From the NCBI RefSeq assembly GCF_008831285.2, contig NC_045146.1:24569703-24633702 (forward strand): 64,000 nucleotides of DNA, given 5' to 3'. Positions 51,356-64,000 of this stretch are shown piece after piece (the first letter of the stretch is position 1; each line of letters begins with the position of its first letter). Origin of the DNA: Nymphaea colorata. Its lineage: Eukaryota; Streptophyta; Magnoliopsida; Nymphaeales; Nymphaeaceae. A program made the position numbers and the translations under genes. The notes under the pieces are model-generated. The model did not search any database. It saw only the letters and a list, made by a program, of their open reading frames with translations, and had not been told where the DNA came from.

Positions 51356-52698
51356 GGTGGATGACTTGGAAGACAGGCAAGCGACTCGGTGGAAAAATTT
51401 CGCTCCCCGGCCTTTGCTTTCTTTCTTCTTCCTCTTTCTTAGGATACAGCGCCGAGTTTCGTTCTTATATAGTAGTACCAGAGATTTGGATTCGGGTTGA
51501 TTGTCTGCACTATCCGACAAGGCGTATTTGGATCTCAACTAAAAGGATTTGGCTGCGAATGCAGCAGAGCTATCTGGATTTGAACACGAAGTCTAACTGG
51601 GCTCGGTGAACTATGTTCACTTCACCGAATGCCTTGAACTATGATTTAGGTTCCAGTCGTATGCCTTTGGGCTACATAAAATCTGTGCATTTTATGTTTT
51701 TTAAACCCAACTTCATCTCGGACCCAGTTATGTGGGTTACCGAACATTGATTTGAATCTGGAAAGGGTGTGCCATGTTTGCTTCAGTCAGACGCTAGTTC
51801 GATTTTCATAAGCGTTATTCTTAGGCTGCACATGATGAAATCTGCAATGCTCGGTTGATTGACAGGTATCTCATTCTTCACCCAACTCCCAAAGTAGTTC
51901 TACGTGTCAGTCAGGAAGAAATAACGAAGGGCTTTGGCCTTTTTGAGATATCCCTGTAAAAAAAGAAAAAGAAAAATATCTTTATCAATGAAGGATCCAA
52001 TTGAATTTCGTTAGATACTACCTGTTTAAACTCCCTTTACAATGTGAACTTACTGTTTAAGCGCCCTTTACAATGTGATCATCAGTCTCTTAATAATAGT
52101 GTGTTTGATATAAAAGGACTTAAAAGAAACCATTTTGATCGAGAAAGGGGTATCCATTTTGGTGTTACCATGTCGAAACTCACCTAGTTCAACTCGAATT
52201 GAATCGAAGGAAAAAATAATAGTTTATATATATATATGGTGTAGATGCTTTTCAATTGGACAGCCATTGGTTGTTATTTACTTCGGCGTAGTAACTTTAA
52301 TCACGAAGCTCTTTAACTTTGTAATTTTTTAAAACTTTTTATTTAGTTTTTAAGATTCCAAGAAAAAATACACACCGCCCTTTTCTGATTAACAATATTT
52401 GAAGAGTCGATTCAGTTCAATTGATTCTCCAGACCTCTGTGAAGGACGATTGGATGCAAACGCTAAATTTAACATTAGAAGATGGGGAAGAGATGCATGA
52501 AGACGGAATTCCTGGTCATTATGCTTCAAGGGCTATACATGAGAATGGCACCTGCGCATCCTATATATTGAATCAATGCCTTTGTTATCCAATAACGACA
52601 TACCGACCCGATGATATTCAGTCTCGTTGCCTTGATTGGTAGGAAATGGAGGGAAAATCATTATATACAAAACCTCAAAAGAGTTACAGATGACGAAT
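51356..52698. other. Spacer between MLO 3' end and RPN10 promoter
   Basis: About 1.3 kb lies between the MLO stop and the RPN10 start, both genes reading leftwards. TGGGC occurs at 51598-51602 and 51668-51672; this is the core of the plant proteasome-related cis-element, but five bases occur often by chance. A minus-strand AATAAA at about 52338-52343, about 355 bases past the MLO stop, could serve as its polyadenylation signal. A short (TA)n tract lies at about 52224-52237. Confidence 0.45.
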
Positions 52699-55600
52699 TC
52701 ACGGTGACAATAGGCATAATTCATCATCTTCATCACTATAAGTGTCATAGATCGGTTCGTCAAATGAAGGATCATCGTCTTCTGGTCTGTTATTTTCCTG
52801 TAAGCTAAACTCATTTTCATTAGGTGAAGTGATTTCACTTTGATGGATCGAGTCATCAGCATGCATCTCCTCAACCACGGTTTTAAAAGAGGTTGATCTC
52901 ACAGCTCCAAAACGTGCTTCTGGGTGATGTTTCCTTGTTTTTCTCTTCACTCGTTTGCGCCAGCCATGAAGTGACTCTCTCACATTTTCAGAAATTAAAG
53001 CCTTCTTAAACTTGGATCCCATCTGAATCAAAAAGAAAGGGAAATAACAGAAACATAATCAAGACTATTGAACTCGAAAGCATTCCAATATGCAGTGCAA
53101 GTAGCATCAGGAAACCAATCTACTTGATACTTGTGGTCCATCAATAGGCAAAACAGAATTTTTTGGGAAGATATGGAGAGGAGCAAATGAGACCTGAGTT
53201 TTCAGCATTGAGGTCCAGCCTTGAATCAATTATGGGAGAGCAGGATTGTCAGAAATATGTTGCACGAGGTAAAAGTAGCCAGTGTTTCATATAGGCAAGT
53301 AAAATCTCGGTATCAGCAATGAGGGTAAGCCCAAGTGTGACATAGGTAGGACATTGATGTTTTTTCAAATAAAATGCTAAGTACCAATCAAGCTAAGAAG
53401 TGCAGGATAAAATTTTGTGTTACAGATCTAATGCATATCAAACTTTTTAAACCCAAAATATTTGAGATCTGGCCGCAATCAGTAGCCATGACAGAATTTG
53501 TTTGCCTAAAAAAATAGCCTGATTGTCCTTCATTCAAACTAATAAAATACATAACTCACAAGTGGTAACGGCCATGGCTTTGTTCACTAATCTCTTTCCA
53601 ATCATGACAACTATGGTGGACTAGTTATTTATGACAGCTTATGCTTTCAAGTTATCCAGTATGCACAGCAGAAATAAATTAAACATTTTTTGATGCATAA
53701 ATCATTCATGACCACAAGTATTAAGCAACTTATCATGCCAAGCTTATTCCTATGTATGAAATAATTGTCATTATCTCTTCAATATTTCTTGAGACACAGT
53801 GACGCCAGTCAAACTTTAAGTTGGAAACCGGTAGTTTAATATCCCCAGTGCCTCAGCATAATCTGGTGTCACTGGCTAAGCTGCTGAGCAACACTGAAAA
53901 GAAGAACAGAAAGAAGAAAAGAACACCATCCACACTTAGTTAGGAAGACAGAATAATTTAACTGCAAAATCTAACCTGTGCAATGAGCACATAAAGAGGA
54001 AGTACACCGTAGCTACACCAGAACTGCACCACAACCCTGAAATGGTACAGCACATCCTTAAATTGAGAAAAATCATTTGCAATGAAATATTCTTACACTT
54101 CACGCAAAACTATTATAAAATGTAACTGGCAAATCTCTGTTAAACAATACGTGGATATTCTTATGCAATATTCTTTAGGTCATATACAGACCTTAAAGGC
54201 TTAAACGTTGGTTGTTAATCACAGTCGAACATTATCTATTAATCATTCTTCTGATTAGTGACCTTGTAATTAATGAACACAATATAGACTCATAGACTAC
54301 CACAGGTATGATGACAAGGGTTTGCCGAGTAGAAATTACAGTAAATGTCTAGACTCTAGAATACTTCTGATTAAGCTTGTAATTTCAACGTCCCTGTAAA
54401 TGTTGCCATGTGCCTCATTAAAGTATAAGTCCAATAAATAGTGCTCTTGTCATCGTAAAAGAACAGCAACAGTCTACATAGCAAATATACGCATATATGT
54501 GTATAGCCAGTATGGATAGCACTCATAATCTTGCTTTTTACAACAAATGCTTAATTAAACATTTAACCTCACACCTACTCAACATGAATATACTACAATA
54601 ACCAAGGATCTCATTCTCAGAATTAGTCTATTCCAACGCATCATAACCTACAAAATCTAGTTAAACCAGAACAGATCATTAATAGAGACTTTTTCTAGTT
54701 AGCTCTTGTACAACTGTCTTCTTGTAACAATGCTTAATAAAATCACAAACTACCTCAGCATGAAGCTATTATAGTTTTTAACATCTCATTCTGACACCTC
54801 TCCACATGCAAGGAGAAGCATCTGGACCATTCAAGATCCTTTAGAGAGAGAGAGAGAAGTACAAACCCATCATGACCGAGACAAGAAGCCAAACAAAGAG
54901 AAAGGACCTGTTGGTGCTCCATATTCTATTTTTGAATGGAAAATTTGCTTTAAGTACAGTCACCTTCAGCTCACCAAACATACAAAGTTCTATCGCATTA
55001 GTAATTAGTGATCAACATTAGTGGTGTCCATGCTATACAAATCATCACAGGAGCAAATTGAACACCAGAAAGATGGAAATGTGAATAGAGTGAGATGATA
55101 TTCTGCTGTTCGTACATTGACATACTTATCTATTTACTTGCATGATGGAAAATCTGTCTCTCATACAACAGTATAATGTAGTGGAATAGGAAACATGTAG
55201 CATTAATCTGTTAGTGATGGAACTTCCAATACTACCATTCATGTATAGTCCTAACTTTTAACCATGTCCTGATCACCATGCAATGTGCGTTGAACCAGAT
55301 AGGTAAAAAATGGAAGAATATTTTATATGGATCAATTTTAACATAAGAACCAGCCTGTCTGGAATCATCCTTTCAGTATATTCTGGAAGAACTTTGGGCA
55401 ACTAAATCAAAGATAATATTTTCCAGGTTTGATCATGAGACATGTAACATACACTATTAGATGTCATAGTAGAAGTTGTACGCTATACATCATATAAGTG
55501 TTTTGTAGCTTTTTCTTCCAGCACCGTTAGTTACACATAATCAGAGTGCACACGGTAATAATTTCAAGTTGATAAACACCTAGCAGATTTATGATCAACT

Positions 55601-58600
55601 TTCACTTAGGAACTAGAAATAGTAATGCATGGTAAAATCATAGTTGTAAGTTCTTTCTCAGAATGAGAGTAATGCTCATATATTTTAGCCACAAAACCAT
55701 GAATTACAAAAAAGGCAAACAAATTAGTAAGATATTTTTGGTTCTTTCTCAGTAAGAAAGGTAAATTATCATATATTAGTCAAACACCCAGATATGTGGA
55801 GAAAAAACAAAGGAAATTCTAATATGTGAACACATACCCTGATGACAAACGAGTGACAAGGAAAACACCGTCCCTCATAAAACACCTGGAGGATTTTATT
55901 TCCCACTGATACAGAAAAACAAGCATGTGATGACCAGATAAAGATAGAACACAATTTTTTATAAGGGAAAAAATGGCATCAAAACTGGATTAGATCATAT
56001 AACCCGAGTGAGACCTACCACCACAACTACAACATTCTACCAAGGCAATATATCAACAGAGCCGATAAGAACATTAGGGATTGCAATCCTGTTTGAGTGA
56101 ATATACAGTTTTGTTACCAAGAGCTAAAGCTAACCATAAAAGATAAAACTAAAAAATAAGGTCGTAATCTGTAGAATATTCCATTAATATCAGTTGGAAA
56201 TTTTATTAATAAGTTTTAAAAAATAAACAAATTTATCTAAACATTCTGTCAATGAACTTTCTTAGACCACAAAAGAAATTGTGGCTCATTCAAGATGCTG
56301 CTATATGAAGGTTGAAAAGAATGTTATATAGAAAGCAGGCTAGCATAATTGTCAATGTCAGCTCATGGCCTATGTGCAGAGGTTGGTAAAATAACCACAA
56401 ATCAATATCCTCTCCGTTTATAATGCACATGTTGTTCACTAAAGGAAGAATAACCAGGCACACATGTTGCTATTTGCTGGCTTAGAAATTTACCAGAGAC
56501 CAGATGAATGTCGCCATTTCAAATGCATTCTGCACACATCAAGAAAAATATGGATAAACATACTGACGAAATTAAAACTGGAGGACATACAATCATGCCC
56601 ATTTACCTGGAAAGAAATAAACTGTATTAGCCATGAGAGCAACTTGGGCTTCCCAAGCCAAAATAGTTCATCACGGGGCCTTGGTTTCATCTCTGTGAAT
56701 TCACTGTCTAATGTCACTATTTCCAATGCCAGTTGAACCACTACATGGTGCAATTTTGTACCAACTAGAAGTATCAGCTTTACCAGTACAATCATGGAAA
56801 AAAACAGCAGGTCAGTTAAACCATATACACAACATCAAAATGTCTATTAATTGTAAAACAGTAAAACATGATCAACTTACAATGGCAGGTATAAAGGACA
56901 GCCAGAAGTACAAGTTTGTCCCTGACCAATTTAACAGCCAATAAATTTTCACAATAATTAGGACAAAAAAAATGTACATATAGTAAGGAAATGCATATTT
57001 TTCATGATTTTACTGAAGATTTCCACAGGAAAATTACCATGGAAGTTTAGGAAGATGCATAAAATAGCATACGCCCAGAGAAGCCAGCTGCAAATTGCAC
57101 GTGAAAACATAACTTAGGTAATAATTTCGAACTGGGTTACACAAATATTTGCAAGAAGTTCATAGTGACATAGGTAATAGTTTCAAGTTATGGTACACAA
57201 GTATTTGCAAGAATCCATAAGCAACCACAGTGACCTTATAATAGAAGTATACATCACTCCAAGACATGACTAATTCATCCTATGATAAATTTTATTATGA
57301 AACTTAAATGATGATAAGTAAGCCAGATATCATACCTGAGCCCCACTATGTCACGAAATTCATCCTCCATGCTTCTTGACAAATAATTGTGAAAATTATA
57401 TGTGAGAGGCAGATTATGTTTCTACAGGAAAATCAACTTGTAAGTTGACAATAAAATAACCGCAAATCATAAAGTGCTTATGTGCCAAATTGGAACGCCA
57501 AATTGGAACACTATTTGCAAAGGGATAGCAAGAAACATTTTATAAAGGAAGAAACAAATCCGCTAAAATCCAAATCCATTTTGATCTGTCAATATTCAAA
57601 CTTTTTCAATTTGCAATGAAAAACTACAACTGATGTCCATGCAAAATGTTAAGAAGAAGAAGACAATGATAATGGTAGGAGAAGATTTTCGTGATCATGC
57701 AAGACGAAAATATTGTGAATAAAGAAAAACAGTAAGGAAATGTAATCTACCACATGATGATTTTGCTGTTAATGATGAAAGACAAAAAGGAGATGATGGT
57801 GAAAGATAGCATGGCCCGCATGGCCATGAAAGAAAAATCAGGTGACAGATGTTTAGCTCAATTTTGTGTTTCCTTCATTTGGTTAGTTCAGTTTGCACCA
57901 TTTTTACCCTAAAAAATAGGATAAATAGGAATTCTGATTTCTAGAAGTGAGAATGGGAATCAATCAGGTGACCTATTTCTATAGACAAGAATCCCAATTT
58001 CCATGTAATTTTACTTTCTTGTGGACTTAAGGTAGCATTTCATATGTTTTGGTCATTATTTGTTAAGATTTTTAACTTATTTGAACCAATGCTTCCTCCT
58101 TCCTGATTTTGGTTTCTCTATGTCTTCCTGCTTCAATTCTCCTTCAGTCACCAATAGCTTACACTAAGCTGTATGAATTCCCTTTCTTCCTTAGATATTC
58201 ATTTATGAGCTCTGTTTGATACTTCTACACAACATATTATTAACTTTTGCTGAATGTGTACCACACCGTTGTTAACCATATTGTGCTGTGGAGAATATCA
58301 AAGAAAAAAGGATCAAACGTGTGCATGGCAAGAGAACGCACCATGATGAAACCTATACGAAGTGCCATATAGTCGGACATTTTTACGGAACTCCAGAATT
58401 GACGAAAAAAACAAAGCTGCAAAAGAAAGAGCTTCTATAAGTGAGAATAAAAATAAACAGATACAATGAATTGCCTACTAGTGTCGAGGACTTATCCAAT
58501 TCTACCAACAATGTTTTGTTTTCTTTTTCTTAGGCTGTATTTGCATGGGGAAAATTCTCCCTTCAAGGTGAAGGTCCACCTCAGCATACCACAACAATCA

Positions 58601-61600
58601 AACACTGGTGAAATTTCCACAAATAAATTCACTCACCATCCCCATTTAATCTCTAAAACTGAGAGAAAAGCCTTGCTCTGTCCTTTAATTTTTTCTTTTT
58701 TCTGGTGAATGTACATGCTGGTGAGAGTCCACAGGGGTGCATATGCCTTGCTTGATAGCATACCATTAGAGCAAAGAATCCCCAAGTTCTCTTTTTGCTT
58801 TTTAAAGATAGAAAGGCGAATTCTATCCATAGGGCTTTTTATCTTGTGACATGGTTTTCATAGCTAACATAGTGGTTTCTGTTCTATACTTTCACATTCA
58901 GGTTATCAGTGATCAACTATCATTTCCATTAAACTGAACTACATTCTAATGAAAAATTTATCCATGAGACTGTTTGTTAAAACAAATAAAAGCTCTATAT
59001 AACATGTACCACGAGCACAGATAATAAACTGCAACACTGAAAACCGACATTGAGCATTGGATGTGGGTAGTACCATCCAGATCAAAACTTTGTTCTTACT
59101 CCAAGGGTGTGATGTATGATGGAAGACAAAAGAGGATTGATGCCTAGGGATCATCTTCTTCTTTTCAACTCCTGAAAGAAATAAACCATAAGCAAGAATA
59201 ATGAATAGAAGATGATATCATGTTACAACAGTAAAATGCATGTGAAACACAGAACCATAGTGTATGGATGCAGGAAAAGAACCACATATGATCCATGATA
59301 ACATGAAACACTAACAATCTATGACACAAAATGGAAACAGGAAAAGGAGAACAGTGATAAAGAACCAGCGGTACAAGCAGAGGAATGAAATTTTCTTAAA
59401 GTAAATACAATTGAAACATTTATTTTCCACAGATGTGTTCCAAAAAGATTATCTGGTAGTCCTACAACTAAAATTTGCCCATGCACAAAAAACAATACTT
59501 TTCCTAATTAACATGTTTCACAAACTCATATTTGCAGTTTGCAAATTCAAAAACTTTTATTCTGACTAGTTTTGACACATTCTCTAATGCTTAGTTGCCT
59601 GTCTACCATTGTTCCGGTGGCCCAAAATTTTGTCTTCAAGAATAACCTCAAAATGAACTACATGAAGAAGCATGCTTAAAGCACAATCAATACAATCTCA
59701 CAAATAATATCGGGTGCATTAAGGTACAAAAGTAACAAAACATGAAAATAAAGCAAGTACTGCTTAGCAAAATCATTGGAAACTAAAGAGGGGATGATTG
59801 CTCTATAGACAAGAAGGGAGAGCTAACTAGCTGTTGGCTGAGCTCCAACGACCAGTCCAACACCAGAGGCCCATTCTCGACCAAAAATAAAACCGAAAAA
59901 GGAAAGGATGCAGAAAAATACAAAAAACCAAAAAAAGAATATGGAAAAAAATAAATACATATTCAACCTATATGTTTTACATATCTACCTAGTATGTATA
60001 TATAATTATATGGACATACAAAAAACTATGTATATATTTATTGACACGCGTAGGTATTTAAAAAATTATAATGAAAATACTGTTGGTCAATCCCACGAAG
60101 AAGAGAAAGGAAAAAGAGAAAAGAACATGAAGGCAATTTCTCTCAGTCAATTTCTACAACATTGGCAGCACATTACAGGCATCACTAGCACTTTCTAGCC
60201 TGCTACTGAACTCTAAAGCAACTTGCCAAAACTTTATATAAAGAACGGAACTACACATCATTTTCATGGATTTAGGAAAAGCAGACAGTAGACTAGCAAG
60301 GCACCGACAATTTTGGCCAATATGTAGGAAAGAAAAAAAAAATGGAGAAACACAGCCCTGGGCATTATTATGTCGAAATAGCTTTATATTCTTTTAGGCT
60401 GTAAATAACTTCAGCGAACCGCTTCAAATAATGAGGTGTAAGCATAATACATAGAGGAAAATTTATCTAGGTATGAATTTGGTCGGATGAACAAATAGGG
60501 AAAATTCCGTTAACAAACTATATAGAACAGTAGAATCCCCACCTATTGAGTTTTGGACAGTTCCCGTTCTTGCCTGACTCTCCCAGGTGCTCCAGCTGTA
60601 AATCTTTATAATTGAACTTCGGCTTAGCAAATACAGCTAATATGTCCGTGCTCTATCGATTATGAATAATGTAAAACTGACCTTTATCATGGTCAGAGCA
60701 ACGGACATGCAACAGTAGATGACATGAGTGATGCCAAGAACAAACAAGAAATGGTGTAATTGGACAAGGCTTTCATAGGAAATAAATGCTTCATGGCCCT
60801 GCATCATAAATCGCACGTATAGACAACGTTACATACAAATTCCAGTAAGCTGGATGAAACTCGTAAACGAGCGGAAAAAAACTTCAAACTGAAGATACAT
60901 GTTTCTCAAAGAGATCGACACGGACAAAATAGGGTGGTTTCTTGAAACAGGGTCTTTTGGTGGTGTTCTGGAGAATGAAGTCATAGAAGGAACTTCCTTG
61001 CAGAGAAAGAACCAACTAGGGCAGCAGCGTGCAGCTTATACGGAACAAAACTGAAGCAACAAATTAATGTCAATAATACAAGAAACAGCTACCTTTGGAC
61101 AGAAGGATTGCTGAGCAAGTGCCCTCTTTGTCTTCCATGACTCATGAAATGAATGATTTGGAAACTGTACACCAGCGTCCATCAGCAAACGTCTTCGCTC
61201 ATTCCCTCCGTAGTCCTGTACCGAGCACATATAGAATCGACTACTGAAGACCGAAGATTTCAGACATATTTTTGACACCCATTCTGCCCACTGACCCAAA
61301 AGTAAAGAAATGAGTCCGAACACCATCAACTCTGTTACCCAAAATGCATAAAAGCAAAAAAAAGCAGGTTAAACAACTTTCGCGGGTGGCTCCAAATACA
61401 GGAGACAATCCCATGAAACAATGAAACGAACACCTTAATTTACCTTCCTTAATCTTTTCCAGAGCTTCTAAGAGGGCCCTCCTTTTAGTTTTTAACAACC
61501 ACTGCAACCAGGAAGATTTCATTCAGATGCAAAAGGTAAGAAGCAGAAATCCGGAATAGTGGATCATTTGTTTCTCACATTGCCAAAAACATGAATCAGT

Positions 61601-61710
61601 CGTTGGGCCAAGAATCCAATGCCAACTAGAATGGTAGTGACTGCTGCAATAGACCACGTGGGAGTATAGGCTAGTGACCTCCCCAACTCAACCTCCTCAT
61701 GCTGCTCCAT
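52699..61710 (-). CDS. MLO-family seven-transmembrane protein, clade I (MLO4/11-like)
   Basis: A fifteen-exon model: 61710-61579, 61501-61444, 61331-61093, 60798-60682, 60603-60543, 59171-59074, 58416-58342, 57421-57336, 57087-57038, 56921-56881, 56777-56607, 56529-56494, 55905-55838, 54036-53976 and 53022-52699. All introns are GT..AG and the exons sum to 1617 nt (538 residues), normal for MLO. Family signatures in order: TPTWSIAAV (TM1), [13 protein letters not shown] (TM2), [19 protein letters not shown] (TM3), [77 protein letters not shown], and [14 protein letters not shown] (TM7). The cytoplasmic tail has the calmodulin-binding region around Trp452 ([11 protein letters not shown]) and an acidic C-terminus. 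The phrases after TM6 match AtMLO4 best from memory, placing it in clade I, whose Arabidopsis members act in root growth and touch responses rather than powdery-mildew susceptibility. MLOs are reported to be plasma-membrane calcium channels. Confidence 0.96.
57111..57222. repeat. Imperfect 56-bp tandem duplication in an MLO intron
   Basis: ACTTAGGTAATAATTTC...ACACAAATATTTGCAAGAA is followed 56 bases later by ACATAGGTAATAGTTTC...ACACAAGTATTTGCAAGAA. It lies in the intron between exons 8 and 9 and has diverged by several substitutions. Confidence 0.8.
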
Positions 61711-62548
61711 CTAGATTTTCTTTCTTGGTGTGAAAACTTTGAAATCTGAAAGGATTACAGAAACAAGAACGTAGAAACGGCGTCTGTTTGCAATGGCGAC
61801 GCACTCCCCCTTTCTTTCTCTCAAACCGCATTAGCCGGTACTAAAACCTTCTATCTCTAGACCATTGAACTTCACTTCACTTCACTTCAGCAACGCGATG
61901 AATGCGGTGGAATGCTGCCACTGGAGACAGAGACTGCAAACCTAAAAGCATGTCTTCGTTGCCCGAGGTCAACAACGTGATCGTCATGCACCCTCCAAGT
62001 TCCAACTACGCAGTTCAAGAAGGCTACACAGAATTTTTCATGTATAGAACAATGTTTTATAGCTAATTTAAAAACTCCATTAATTTTTTTAACCTTTTCT
62101 GATATAGGCATGACAGTTAGGCCGTTTCTCCGAAAACCTGCCATACAGGAATTGCTATTATGTAAGGGAATGAAGCGGTCGCATTTAAGCTGTTTGTTCA
62201 AACATAGATCAGTCTAGGAGGTGCCGATAACAAGATAGATCAGTCCCAAGATAATAATCGTAGGCGGCAAGACAGCATAACAAACATTTTCTTATGACTT
62301 TGAAAAATGGGCTTTTTACATATGTGCGTTGTATTTATTCTTTAATGTAGAAACATTTGTTCTCTTCTCATATCTCCCAAAATCAGGAGTTACCCCAGAT
62401 TTTATTAGCCTGTGCTAGTCACTTCAAAAAGTTTTTCACCTGGCTTCTGGCCCTTATGTATCTTTGGAGGAAGCTGGAGGAAGTTGATTAGTCCAATTTC
62501 ATAGGAAGAAGTACTTTGGGCAGTGATGGGCACTAATCTTGGTTGTGC
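61711..62548. other. MLO upstream region
   Basis: The promoter side of the MLO gene. A repeated CTTCA tract lies at about 61870-61888. I see no clear TATA box at a standard distance and no other gene. Confidence 0.4.
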
Positions 62549-63660
62549 CCAGGCCCTGACGGCCTTTCAAATGCATTTTTGTAATAAGAACTAAGACATT
62601 GTGAGGACACCAGTGACTAAGGCTATCAAGATTTTTTCAAAAAAGGGAAGTTCGTTAAGAAATTAGGCAGAAGTCATATGATTTTAATTCCTAAAGCAGA
62701 TGTTGTTGTACACATCTCTATTTTCAAGCCAATTACCCTCGAGAACAACGTACTGAAATTTATACACAGGATTATGATTCTTAAAATGAAGAAGATCTTA
62801 GATAGAGTTATATCTAACAAGCATAGAGTTTCTTGGAAGGCAGCAATATCCATCACTGTCTTCTTCTTGCGCATGAAATGGTTCATACAATGTCCAAGGG
62901 CAAATCTCCAAGTCTATGTGTAAAGGTTGACACATTGAAAGCATATGATAGGGTTAACTGGATTTTTTTTTACAGGCTGCCCATGCTATACTTGGGTTTT
63001 CATCATATTTGGATTCAAAAGTCATGGCAGTGGTGTCCAATGTCTTCTATGCTTTAGCGATTAATGACCATTAAAGTGAATATTTTGGATGCTCTATGGG
63101 CCTAAGACAAGGAGATCCATTATCTCCTCTCTTATTCCTTACAGTCATGGAAATCTTTTCGAGATCCTTACAGACCTGAAATCAGGGAGGAATTGCCTTT
63201 TTCAGTTACAGCAGATTTTCGCTCGATTTGAGCATCATGCTGGAATGAAAATTAATCAAGATAAACCATCTTTCTTTCCTTTTAACATGAAGTGTAACAT
63301 GATTTCCAGGAGGAATCTACCTCATTAAATCAGTCATGGTAGCACTTTCAAGCAATTGGATGTTAATGCTAAAAATGAACCCCCCCTTGAACAATTTATG
63401 TGTGGTTTTTCTTGGGGTGATTCTAATTCTAGTGGCAAACCTCAGCTTATAGCTTGGAATGTCTTGACGCTCCCTATGCCTAAGGGTGGCATCGGAATTA
63501 GAAAACTTAAGGAAGTTATGCTGTTATCTCTCCCAAGACCGTGGGCCACCTTATACAGAGGAAATATTTTTCCAAAAAGAGTGCATGGGATGAGCATATG
63601 GGCTCTAATATCTCCCCTATTGGGAGAGATATAATGTTGGCATGAAGACATATTTCCAAA
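62549..63660 (+). pseudogene. Degenerate L1-type LINE reverse transcriptase
   Basis: Successive pieces of a plant non-LTR retrotransposon RT are readable in order: PGPDGLSNAF (from 62549), FFKKGKFVKKLGRSHMILIPK, FKPITLENNVLKFIHR (frame 2), VKVDTLKAYDRVNW (from about 62919, frame 1), [20 protein letters not shown] (from 63096, frame 3), HHAGMKINQDKPSFF (from about 63230, frame 2), then the downstream connection region FMCGFSWGDSNSSGKPQLIAW, LPMPKGGIGIRKLKE. At least three frame changes and several stops break it. The FADD catalytic box that should lie between the QGDPLSP and GMKIN motifs is missing; the gap is about 20 residues instead of roughly 60. It is a dead, probably old copy running towards the right edge. 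Confidence 0.88.
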
Positions 63661-64000
63661 TCAGTGGCTTGGACAGTTAAAAATAGTGGGTGTGCCAAGT
63701 TCTGGATTGATCTTTGGAGGAAGGATGTTCTTTTAAAACAGATTCCTGTGGATATATATGGTGAGGTTGAGGTTTTGCTGCAAAAAAAAAAAAGTTAGGG
63801 GAATGTTGACTCTCCATAGGGTTATTTACATCAATGGAGACACATTCAATGTATTGAAGACTGTATGCATTTTAGTCTTTCGCAGTTAGTTTTAAAGGAA
63901 ACCTTAAGGAATTGAAGCTCAAATGCCAGGTTCAGAATCATGTAAGAGTCAAAGGGCCAGAATCCAAGTCGCGAAGCAGACTTTGGATTAAGAATTCCCT
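63661..64000 (+). mobile_element. Probable continuation of the LINE relic
   Basis: Fragments such as SGCAKFWIDLWRKDVLL follow on from the RT piece, as in the C-terminal part of plant LINE ORF2 (the zinc-knuckle RVT region), but frames are broken and the element leaves the window. Confidence 0.5.

Noticed and set aside
1..64000. Search for CRISPR arrays, rRNA, tRNA or an operon-like cluster
   Set aside because: No regularly spaced direct repeats, no rRNA or tRNA motifs, and the genes belong to unrelated pathways with ordinary spacing.

Overview
This is nuclear DNA of a flowering plant. The evidence is spliceosomal genes with GT..AG introns, plant-specific families (MLO, SBT1 subtilase, plant ADF), AT-rich intergenic DNA with long (TA)n tracts, and a decayed plant L1-type LINE. 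The single-exon subtilase is very GC-rich while the other genes and spacers are AT-rich. That contrast is common in monocots and early-diverging angiosperms, but the species cannot be fixed from the window.

Layout: 1-1047 looks like the end of an LTR. 1048-8300 has no recognisable gene. 8589-10871 (+) is an intronless SBT1.6-like subtilase. 11-18.8 kb has no recognised gene but contains a strong hairpin at 17.65 kb. 19046-22132 (-) is a one-exon CDS for a TFIIS N-terminal-domain protein with five DLN motifs; its leader and promoter probably reach 26.0-26.4 kb. 26.5-33.9 kb is gene-poor, with microsatellites and a GC-rich island at 30.0-30.3 kb. 33985-35177 (-) is a three-exon ADF5/ADF9-type actin-depolymerising factor. 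38.39-38.52 kb (+) is an orphan exon of an STK16-like kinase. 43613-51355 (-) is a ten-exon RPN10, the ubiquitin receptor of the 26S proteasome. 52699-61710 (-) is a fifteen-exon clade I (AtMLO4/11-like) MLO gene. From 62549 to at least 63.7 kb (+) lies a broken LINE reverse transcriptase.

The spliced models of ADF, RPN10 and MLO were built by hand. In each, every intron is GT..AG and the exons sum to an uninterrupted frame of 143, 417 and 538 codons plus stop. The genes are ordinary neighbours on a chromosome, not a cooperating cluster. I found no CRISPR array, tRNA, rRNA or clear candidate for a wholly new system. The most interesting leads are the DLN-rich TFIIS-domain protein with its chained uORFs and its TCP-site/telo-box promoter, the ADF that lacks the regulatory Ser/Thr near its N-terminus, and the unexplained hairpin at 17.65 kb.
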